From Panulirus ornatus (Eukaryota > Arthropoda > Malacostraca > Decapoda > Palinuridae): a stretch of DNA of 64,000 bases. The stretch is taken from positions 22,395,278 through 22,459,277 of the forward strand of contig NC_092289.1 of assembly GCF_036320965.1 (NCBI RefSeq). The letters run 5' to 3'. This document shows, in pieces, positions 50,101 through 61,901 of the stretch. The position numbers and the translations under genes are program-made. Each line of letters starts with the position of its first letter. Position 1 is the first letter of the stretch. Under the pieces are notes generated by a model. The model did no database searches, had not been told where the DNA came from, and was given only the letters and a program-made list of their open reading frames with translations.

Positions 50101-53100
50101 TTTTTTTAGGAGCACTTTTTTGGTCAGAAATGTAATCTCGTGTAATGTAGGTTTCATTGACCTGTATGATCACAGTTTGCTCAAAAAAGAGATTTACAGG
50201 AATGTAAACCCTTCATTATACAAGGGCTCCTGACTCTGTATTGTAGTACCCGTGTTTCTCTTGTGTGTTTTATAAAGCGGGGCAAAAGATGGGCAAAAAC
50301 GAGGAGCTGGAAATCCTCTCCTCCAAAACCATAACATTCCAAAAGAAGGAACCAAATTGGATTTCACCTCTAAGGCTCAGTTTTCTGTTCCTGATACTAC
50401 CACATTAATGTAGGAAATGGCAAATGTGCAAAAAAAGAAATCAAGATTTTACATTCTATACCCTGTACTTACCTTTCATTGTTATTTTTTGAAGGATTCA
50501 GCTTTTCCTTCAAAACTCACATATTCTCATGAGATAGTATGATTTCTCAGTTCCATCAGGCTTTTCCTTTTTCCACAGGCTATTCCTACAGTGTCACATA
50601 CCTTTGTGGCAGCTTATTGTAATGCTCTCAAGTCTCCACACCACCTTAATTTTAACTTTGCATTGTGTGAACATTATCCCTTAACTTATCATTGAACTTT
50701 TTATGGAAGTTAAATTGTAAACTATCATTGAACTTTTCATGGAATTTGTAAACTTTCATTGTATGATTTCTGTTATTTTTCTTCCCATTTCATTCACACT
50801 TTTAGTCATTGACCATGTAAACTATAAGGCCAGCCTGATTATTACCATCAAATGATATAAGAAGCCCCAACCAATCCATATTGTGGACTTAACATCACAC
50901 CTTTCATTATCTTCTTGGACACGCATGCAAAAATACATGGTCTTAGCACACTGAAAGATATATAAGTACCTGCTCTTTTCATGATATAATGAATATTTTA
51001 GATGAAATATACTGGTTTTCTCTAAACAGCTTGCTTAGCAAATGGAAATATTTGACTACTACTTGTATTTCCCATTCTTTATGTCTCAGTGTTATATGCA
51101 TAAAGTGTCATTTGATTTATACATGGTTAGAACACTTTTTATTATTGTTCTATTTTCTTTTCCTTAAGTGGATTCAAAGCTCTGAGACTGAAAGATCTGA
51201 GAAATCCATTTTTTATCTTAAATTGGTTGTTAGTAATTTTACTGAATAGTAATGATAATTGGATTTGATTTAGTACATAATTTATCTGACTTTAGGAATG
51301 CAATCAACTGCTGAAAAAGAAGATTTCAGACCATGAGAGCATTTACCAAAGTGTGGCCATACCTATTCCAAAGTTCCCACCAATGGATTCACTGTCAGTA
51401 AACTTCATTGGCAGGCTTGTGCGAGAGATTCTGAGGATTACTGACCCAAAGTAAGTTGGTATGATAAAGAAAATACGTGATAATAGAGTTGGTACTTTAG
51501 TGTGAATAATATGGTAGAGGATGTGTGGATCTGTTGTCTGCTTTGAAGAATTTGTGTGAGTAAGACTGAGAAAGGGAAGGGAATGTATGTGGTATTTTTG
51601 GGTCTGGAAGAAGCATAGGACAAGGTTGTGAAATGTATTGTGAGTATGTAGGATAAATGGAAAATTACTGTATGTAGACAAAAGCTTTTACCTGGAGAGT
51701 TAGGTAAATGTACATGAAGGAAGGGAGGGCGATGAGTAGTTCCTGGGGAAGTTTTTTCATGAAAGATGTGTGGTAAAACAATGTTTGCTTAATCTGTACA
51801 TGTAAAGGTTGGTGAGGAAGGTAATTACAAGGGTCTTCGAGTGTAAGGCAAGTCTACAGTACGCTAGGGTTAGTGGGATGGAGGCATATGAAGTAAATCA
51901 GTTGCTGTTGGCAGACTCTAAAGAGAAATTCAGTATGCCAGAGTCAGAATTCGAGAGATTGTTTGAAAGGAGAAAGTTGACAGAAAATGTGAACAAAGGT
52001 GAGTTAATGAGGTGTAGCATGATGATGAGATAGAATGGTTTAAGTTGAAAAGGGGAGGGCTAAGGTCAAGGCTGCATTCAGGAGTATGTGGAAGTCACTT
52101 TCCCTTTGGACAAAGATTGGTGTGTTTGAAGGTACAGGTATCCTGATATTTTTGAAGTGATACAAAAGAAGCATCTGGGGTAAACCAGGGAAGGTTTTGT
52201 GGGGCCTGGATGTAGAAGAGGAGCTGTGGTTTCAGTGCATTGTACATAACAATGTGGGATGGCGACGGAAATGTATGAAGGCAGCAAGTATGAATATGTA
52301 CTTGTGTATATATGTATATGTCTTTGTATGTGTATGCATGTATATGTTGAAATGTATAGGTATGTGTATATATGTGTGTAGGGGTTTATGTATATACATG
52401 TGTATGTGGGTGGGTTGGGCCATTCTTTCATCTGTTTCCTTGTGCTGCCTTGTAACACACAGGAGACAGCAACAAAGTACAATAAATAAAAAAAAGATAA
52501 ATAACAAAAGAATGCAAGAAGATGGACATGATGGAAATGAAAAGCCAGAGGATGATATTTGGTTTGAGGTTAGTTGATTATGTATGGAATGAACTTGTAA
52601 GAGAGAGTAATTGCATCCTGGTTGAGAGAGCTGACCAGGATGTGCTGAAGTGGTTCATACATATTGAGAGGTTGATATATCAAAGATTAAATATGAGGAT
52701 CTGTGTGTTAGAAGTGGAAGGGGGAAGGGGAGACTAAGAAAGAGATGGGAAGAAGCTTTTGGATGCGAGGGCCTGAAAATTCAGGAGGATGAAATGTGTG
52801 TATTGGATATAGTGAAGTGCTTGGCTGTTGAATGTGGGCACTGGTTTTACTACAGTAGACAAAACAGTATGAAAGTGAATCTGGGCAAACAGGCTGTTGT
52901 TAGATTGTGACACTACCTCACCAAGGTGGGAGAAATAGTTCAGAATAAAAAGAAGTTATGACTCTCTAGTGTGTTCATAATTAAGGTAAATAGTAGGTGA
53001 CAGGTAAAGATGTAAAAAAAAGTAATAATTATAAGAGCTAAGACAAGTTTATTGTTGCTTTATGATTTAAGTTATCTATGTAATAATAATTGTTGTTCTA

Positions 53101-53619
53101 AATATACAGGACAACTGTTTATGTGTCTCAGCTTGGATCCTGGTATGACAGCAAAACCCACTCAGAGGTGCTGTCTAGTTCTGTCATGGCTAAAGTGGAA
53201 TCAAGCATCAGCACGGCTGGGTTGACGGGCGTGGATAAATTGCTAGCCTTTCTTATTGTTACTGAATTGCAGGTCAGATATTAGTTTATGTTTTAGTCAT
53301 TATCTGTCACTGCTTTCTTTTACATGTGCATTTAGTAGCATACGAGTCTTTTAGTGATCATTTATAACTGCTTTCTTTTACACATGCATTTATTCTAATA
53401 AGTTCAGTCATCCCTACCTGAAGCTAACTCGCTTATGAGGAAATAATGAACATACATGAAAGTTTTATTATTATTATTGCTATTATTATTATTATTATTA
53501 TTACTATTATTATTATTATTATTATTATCATCATTATTATTATTATTATACTTAACCTCTGTTTCCCACGTCAACGAGGTAGCGCCAGGAAACAGAAGAA
53601 GAATGGCCCAACCACTCAT

Positions 53620-53655
<36 letters not shown>

Positions 53656-56600
53656 TTTTTTTTTCTTTTTTTTCTTTTTTTTTTTTTTTTACTTTGTCGC
53701 TGTCTCCCGACAAAGATGAAGAAGTAAGATTATTAGTGAAAGAGAAGAGAGAGGCATTTGGACGATTTTTGCAGGGAAAAAATGCAAATGAGTGGGAGAT
53801 GTATAAAAGAAAGAGACAGGAGGTCAGGAGAAAGGTGCAAGAGGTGAAAAAGAGGGCAAATGAGAGTTGGGGTGAGAGAGTATCATTAAATTTTAGGGAG
53901 GATACTGCAGAAGCTGGTGACGGAGTTTGGTAAAGTGTGTGGAAGAAGAAAGTTAAGAGTAAATGTGAATAAGAGCAAGGTTATTAGGTACAGTAGGGTT
54001 GAGGGTCAAGTCAATTGGGTGGTGAGTTTGAATGGAGAAAAACTGGAGGAAGTGAAGTGTTTTAGATATCTGGGAGTGGATCTGTCAGCGGATGGAACCA
54101 TGGAAGCGGAAGTGGATCATAGGGTGGGGGAGGGGGCGAAAATTTTGGGAGCCTTGAAGAATGTGTGGAAGTCGAGAACATTATCTCGGAAAGCAAAAAT
54201 GGGTATGTTTGAAGGAATAGTAGTTCCAACAATGTTGTATGGTTGCGAGGCGTGGGCTATGGATAGAGTTGTGCGCAGGAGGATGGATGTGCTGGAAATG
54301 AGATGTTTGAGGACAATGTGTGGTGTGAGGTGGTTTGATCGAGTAAGTAACGTAAGGGTAAGAGAGATGTGTGGAAATAAAAAGAGCGTGGTTGAGAGAG
54401 CAGAAGAGGGTGTTTTGAAATGGTTTGGGCACATGGAGAGAATGAGTGAGGAAAGATTGACCAAGAGGATATATGTGTCGGAGGTGGAGGGAACGAGGAG
54501 AAGAGGGAGACCAAATTGGAGGTGGAAAGATGGAGTGAAAAGGATTTTGTGTGATCGGGGCCTGAACATGCAGGAGGGTGAAAGGAGGGCAAGGAATAGA
54601 GTGAATTGGAGCGATGTGGTATACAGGGGTTGACGTGCTGTCAGTGGATTGAATCAAGGCATGTGAAGCGTCCGGGGTAAACCATGGAAAGCTGTGTAGG
54701 TATGTATATTTGCATGTGTGGACGTGTGTATGTACATGTGTATGGGGGGGGTTGGGCCATTTCTTTCGTCTGTTTCCTTGCGCTACCTCGCAAACGCGGG
54801 AGACAGCGACAAAGTATAAAAAAAAAAAAAAGAAAAAAAGAAAAAAAAGATGTTCTGGAAGGAGGTAAATAAAGTGCATAAGACAAGGGAGCAAATGGGA
54901 ACTTCAGTGAAGGGGGCTAATGGGGAGGTGATAACAAGTAGTGGTGATGTGAGAAGGAGATGGAGTGAGTATTTTGAAGGTTTGTTGAATGTGTTTGATG
55001 ATAGAGTGGCAGATATAGGGTGTTTTGGTCGAGGTGGTGTGCAAAGTGAGAGAGTTAGGGAAAATGATTTGGTAAACAGAGAAGAGGTAGTAAAAGCTTT
55101 GTGGAAGATGAAAGCCGGCAAGGCAGCAGGTTTGGAGGGTATTGCAGTGGAATTTATTAAAAAAGGGGTGACTGTATTGTTGACTGGTTGGTAAGGTTAT
55201 TTAATGTATGTATGACTCATGGTGAGGTGCCTGAGGATTGGCGGAATGCTTGCATAGTGCCATTGTACAAAGGCAAAGGGGATAAGAGTGAGTGCTCAAA
55301 TTGCAGAGGTATAAGTTTGTTGAGTATTCCTGGTAAATTAAATGGGAGGGTATCGATTGAGAGGGTGAAGGCATGTACAGTGCATCAGATTGGGGAAGAG
55401 TAGTGTGGTTTCAGAAGTGGTAGAGGATGTGTGGATCAGGTGTTTGCTTTGAAGAATGTATGTGAGAAATACTTAGAAAAGCAAATGGATTTGTATGTAG
55501 CATTTATGGATCTGGAGAAGGCATATGATAGAGTTGATAGAGATGCTCTGTGGAAGGTATTAAGAATGTATGGTGTGGGAGGCAAGTTGTTAGAAGCAGT
55601 GAATAGTTTTTATCGAGGATGTAAGGCATGTGTACGTGTAGGAAGAGAGGAAAGTGATTGGTTCTCAGTGAATGTAGGTTTGCAGCAGGGGTGTGTGATG
55701 TCTCCATGGTTGTTTAATCTGTTTATGGATGGGGTTGTTAGGGAGGTGAATGCAAGAGTTTTGGAAAGAGGGGCAAGTATGAAGTCTGTTGGGGATGAGA
55801 GAGCTTGGGAAGTGAGTCAGTTGTTGTTCGCTGATGATACAGCGCTGGTGGCGTATTCATGTGAGAAACTGCAGAAGCTGGTGACTGAGTTTGGTAAAGT
55901 GTGTGAAAGAAGAAAGTTAAGAGTAAATGTGAATAAGAGCAAGGTTATTAGGTACAGTAGGGTTGAGGGTCAAGTCAATTGGGAGGTAAGTTTGAATGGA
56001 GAAAGACTGGAGGAAGTAAAGTGTTTTAGATATCTGGGAGTGGATCTGGCAGCGGATGGAACCATGGAAGAGGAAGTGAATCATAGGGTGGGGGAGGGGG
56101 CGAAAATCCTGGGAGCCTTGAAGAATGTGTGAAAGTCGAGAACATTATCTCGGAAAGCAAAAATGGGTATGTTTGAAGGAATAGTGGTTCCAACAATGTT
56201 GTATGGTTGCGAGGTGTGGGCTATGGATGAAGTTGTGCGCAGGAGGGTGGATGTGCTGGAAATGAGATGTTTGAAGACAATATGTGGTGTGAGGTGGTTT
56301 GATCGAGTAAGTAATGTAAGGGTAAGAGAGATGTGTGGAAATAAAATGAGTGTGGTTGAGAGAGCAGAAGAGGGTGTTTTGAAATGGTTTGGGCACATGG
56401 AGAGAATGAGTGAGGAAAGATTGACTAAGAGGATGTATGTGTCGGAGGTGGAGGGAACGAGGAGAAGTGGGAGACCAAATTGGAGGTGGAAAGATGGAGT
56501 GAAAAAGATTTTGAGTGATCGGGGCCTGAACATGCAGGAGGGTGAAAGGCAGGCGAGGAATAGAGTGAATTGGATCGATGTGGTATACCGGGGTAGTCAT

Positions 56601-59600
56601 GCTGTCAGTGGATTGAATCAGGGCATGTGAAGCATCTGGGGTAAACCATGGAAAGTTCTGTGGGGCCTGGATGTGGAAAGGGAGCTGTTATTTCGGTCAT
56701 TATTGCATGACAGCTAGAGACTGAGTGTGAACGAATGGGGCCTTTGTTGTCTTTTCCTAGCGCTACCTTGCACACATGAGGGGGAGGGGGATGTTATTCC
56801 ATGTGTGTGTATATATATGTGTACATTGAGATGTATGGGTATGTATATTTGCGTGTGGGGATGTGTATGTATATACATATGTATGGGGGTGGGTTGGGCC
56901 ATTTCTTTCGTCTGTTTCCTTACGCTACTTCGCAAACGTGGGAGACAGCGACAAAGCAAAATAAATAAATAAAATATATAGATATATACACATGAATGCC
57001 CATACACACACATATCATACATATCCATATCAACATATACAGCTTATACATACATGGACATATACATATATACACTTGTACATATTCACACTTGCTTGCC
57101 TTCATCTATTCCTGTCACTCCCCTGCCACACAGGAAATAGCATCCCCCTCCCCCTTTCAGCAAGTTAGCACCAGGAAAGGACAAAAAAGACCACATTCGC
57201 TCACACTCACTCTCTAGCTGTCATGTGTAATGCACTGGAATAGACTAAGAAAAGGCTTCATTCACTCACATTCACATGACAGAGTTGTAATACTACCAAA
57301 GAAACAAACAATTTTGCAACATCACACAATTAGAAAGTGGCTAACCCAGCACAGAATGTCTGCATCATCACAGAAATGTACCATTGCCTTCTTAACACCT
57401 GATGTAGATGCATCCAGCCTTTACGTTCCCATCATCACCTTGGTGGATTTACAAAGAGCCCTTAATTCTAGAATTTAGTTAACAAAGATTTTCTGTTTAC
57501 AGAATTTGGTTCATGAAATAGAGGAAACGTGCAAAAAGGATTCTGCAGTGAGAGAAGTAGTAAGAGTTATGTCACCACAGCTCAGCCCAAACATCCACAT
57601 AGTTGGTTAGTCTAGACAAGAAACAATAGAATGTCTTTTAAAGATTTGTGCATTGAGGAAATTCTACATGTCATGTTCTAGCATATTAAGAAAATGAAGA
57701 AAGAAGCTGTACAAGAACATAAAAAGAATTTGAATTCGTATTATTAATTGAAATCTTTTTTTTAGTTTTTTCGTATTCATAGATTATTTTTTTAATATTA
57801 TTGGATATAATTGTCATAAACATATACATATATACACATGTACATATTCTTACATGCTACCTTCATCCATTCTTGTCGCCACCCCACCACATGTGAAATA
57901 GCATCCCCCTACGCAGGGATGCCGAAAATAAGGGCTTACCCTTATTTTCGGCATCTCTGCATTGGGGGATGCTATTTCACGTGTGGTGGGGTGGCGACGA
58001 GAATGGATGAAGGTAGCATGTATGAATATGTACATTTGTATATATGTATATGTCTGTGTATGAATATGTTGAAATGTTTAGTTATGTATATGTGCATGTG
58101 TGGGCATTTATATATATACATATGTATGTGGGTGGGTTGAGTCATTCTTTCGTCTGTTTCCTTGGGCATTTTTCATATCTAAAAAAAAGAAAAAAAATTC
58201 AGTGAGTTATAGGATGTCAAAAAGTGAGTACATTTTTTGGGGGACACCCCGTATATATGTATACAAAAGTGCTACATAATTGTTTTATTGTATACTTTCC
58301 TGAGACAGATGTTCATGTTAGTATTCACTTTGCATAATTATCCACATAATGAAAGTATTTTGGTCCTTGACTTTTTGGTTGACAGATACTTTACCTGTAT
58401 TAGAATGTCCCCTTGCCTGCATAGTTTTTTTTTATCTAAGATGTTCTGCTGACAATTCCTAAGGTGTAATTCTTCACTAGAAATGTGGATTCCTAACTTT
58501 TAAATTTGATGTTATTAATTACAACTCATTATTTTCATATTTTTGAGCATTGAATCCAATATTTGAGCCTGGTAACAAAATTTTGATATTTTGAAAGATT
58601 GATCAAACCTTTATATGCTTTAGTTTGTGATTTGTGTTTATTTTAGACACTAGTATCCTATCTTTGGATACAAGAAAATCATGAATATTAGAAATGCATT
58701 TTATGGATTCTGAAAAGTAATTTCCTATTACTTTGATCATAAGAATCATAGAATCTGATATCTGAAAACATGTCACAACAACTATAGTACATACTAAATT
58801 GACAGCTCAGCCATTACGACAATATGTGGGATGGATCCAGCGCACCAGCAGATTGTCTGCCTATGTGATAGACCGAATCATGAGAGTAGGTCAGATGCAG
58901 GTCCTTAGACTACATGCAGCCAACCGCCTGAATTCTTCATGTAAATTTGATGCAAAATATCTTGCAGCTGCTCTGAACACAATGAATGAGTAAGTTTATG
59001 TATTTTGTTTTATCATAATCTGATTGTTATCTCTACAGAAAGATAGGGCTATATGCTGATTTGATCTTTGTTTATCATCATGGATGTCTCCCTCAACTAA
59101 CCAGCTTTCCCACTCAGTCTCTGTAGTGTGATTAATTATTTATGTATTTTTATTATACTTTGTCGCTGTCTCCTGCGTTAGTGAGGTAGTGCAAGGAAAC
59201 AGACTAAAGAATGGCCCAACGCATCCACATACATGTGTATATACATACACGCCCACACATGCACATATACATACCTATACGTTTCAACATAAACATACAT
59301 ATACTAACACAGACACATACATATATACACATGTACATATTCATACATGCTGCCTTCATTCATTCCTGCCACACATGAAATAGCACCCCCTTCCCCCTGC
59401 GTGCATGTGAGGTAGCGCTAGGAAAAGACAACAAAGGCCACTTTCGTTCACACTCAGACTCTAGCTGTCATGTGTAATGCAACGAAACCACAGCTCTCTT
59501 TCCACATCCAGGCCCCACAAAACTTTCCATGGTTTACCCCAGACACTTCATATGTCCTGGTTCAATTCATTGACAGCACGTCGACCCCAGTATACCACAT

Positions 59601-61304
59601 TGTTCCAATTCACTCTATTCCTTCCATGCCTTTCACCCTCCTGTATGTTCAGGCCTTGATCGCTCAAAATCTTTTTCACTCCATCCTTCCATCTCCAATT
59701 TGGTCTCCTACTTCTCATTCCCTCCACCTCTGACACATATATCCTTTTTGTCAATCTTTCCTCATTCATTCTCTCCATGTGACCAAACCAATTTAATACA
59801 CCCTCTACCGCTCTCTCAACCACACTCTTTCCCTTTCATTACTTACTCGATCAAACCATATATATATATATATATATATATATGTACGTGTAGGAAGAGA
59901 GGAAAGTGATTGGTTCTCAGTGAATGTAGGTTTGCGGCAGGGGTGTGTGATGTCTCCATGGTTGTTTAATTTGTTTATGGATGGGGTTGTTAGGGAGGTG
60001 AATGCAAGAGTTTTGGAAAGAGGGGCAAGTATGAAGTCTGTTGGGGATGAGAGAGCTTGGGAAGTGAGTCAGTTGTTGTTCGCTGATGATACAGCGCTGG
60101 TGGCTGATTCGTGTGAGAAACTGCAGAAGCTGGTGACTGAGTTTGGTAAAGTGTGTGAAAGAAGAAAGTTAAGAGTAAATGTGAATAAGAGCAAGGTTAT
60201 TAGGTACAGTAGGGTTGAGGGTCAAGTCAATTGGGAGGTGAGTTTGAATGGAGAAAAGCTGGAGGAAGTAAAGTGTTTTAGATATCTGGGAGTGGATCTG
60301 GCAGCGGATGGAACCATGGAAGCGGAAGTGGATCATAGGATGGGGGAGGGGGCGAAAATTCTGGGAGCCTTGAAGAATGTGTGGAAGTCGAGAACATTAT
60401 CTCGGAAAGCAAAAATGGGTATGTTTGAAGGAATAGTGGTTCCAACAATGTTGTATGGTTGCGAGGCATGGGCTATGGATAGAGTGGTGCGCAGGAGGAT
60501 GGATGTGCTGGAAATGAGATGTTTGAGGACAATGTGTGGTGTGAGGTGGTTTGATCGAGTAAGTAACGTAAGGGTAAGAGAGATGTGTGGAAATAAAAAG
60601 AGCGTGGTTGAGAGAGCAGAAGAGGGTGTTTTGAAATGGTTTGGGCACATGGAGAGAATGAGTGCGGAAAGATTGACCAAGAGGATATATGTGTCGGAGG
60701 TGGAGGGAACGAGGAGAAGTGGGAGACCAAATTGGAGGTGGGAAGATGGAGTGAAAAAGATTTTGAGTGATCGGGGCCTGAACATGCAGGAGGGTGAAAG
60801 GTGGGCAAGGAATAGAGTAAATTGGATTGATGTGGTATACCGGGGTCGACGTGCTGTCAATGGATTGAATCAGGGCATGTGAAGCGGCTGGGGTAAACCA
60901 TGGAAAGTTCTGTGGGGCCTGGATGTGGAAAGTGAGCTGTGGTTTCGGGCATTATTACATGACAGCTAGAGACTGAGTGTGCACGAATGTGGCCTTTGTT
61001 GTCTTTTCCTAGCACTACCTCGCACACATGAAGGGGGAGGGGGATGTTATTCCATGTGTGGCGAGGTGGCGATGGGAATAAATATAAGGCAGACAGTATG
61101 AATTATGTACATGTGTATATATGTATATGTCTGTGTGTGTATATATATGTGTACATTGAGATGTATAGGTATGTATATTTGCGTGTGTGGACGTGTATGT
61201 ATATACATGTGTATGGGGGTGGGTTGGGCCATTTCTTTCGTCTGTTTCCTTGCTCTACCTCGCAAACGTGGGAGACAGCGACAAAGCAAAATAATAATAG
61301 ATAA

Positions 61305-61356
<52 letters not shown>

Positions 61357-61815
61357 GTCAATGGATTGAACCAGGGCATATGAAGCGTCTGGGGTAAACC
61401 ATGGAAAGTTCTCTGGGGCCTGGATGTGGAAAGGTAGCTGTGGTTTTGGTGCATTATTACATGACAGCTAGAGACTGAGTGTGAATGAATGTGGCCTTTG
61501 TTGTCTTTTCCTAGTGCTCCCTCCCACACATACGGGGGGAGGGGGTTGTTATTTCATGTGTGGCGGCGTGGCGATGGGAATGAATAAAGGCAGACAGTAT
61601 GAATTATGACTATGAATTATGTACATGTGTATATATGTATATGTCTGTGTGTGTATACATATGTATACGTTGAGATGTATAGGTATGTATATGTGTGTGT
61701 GTGGATGTGTATGTATATACATGTGTATGTGGGTAGGTTGGGCCATTCTTTCGTCTGTTTCCTTGCGCTACCTCGCTAATGCGGGAGACAGCGACAAAGC
61801 AAAATAATAAATAAT

Positions 61816-61901
<86 letters not shown>

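Noticed and set aside
58200..58265. GTGAGTACATTTTTTGGGGG with ACACCCCGTATA as the terminal repeat of a DNA transposon
   Set aside because: I find no partner end in the flanking sequence and no target duplication, so it cannot be supported here.
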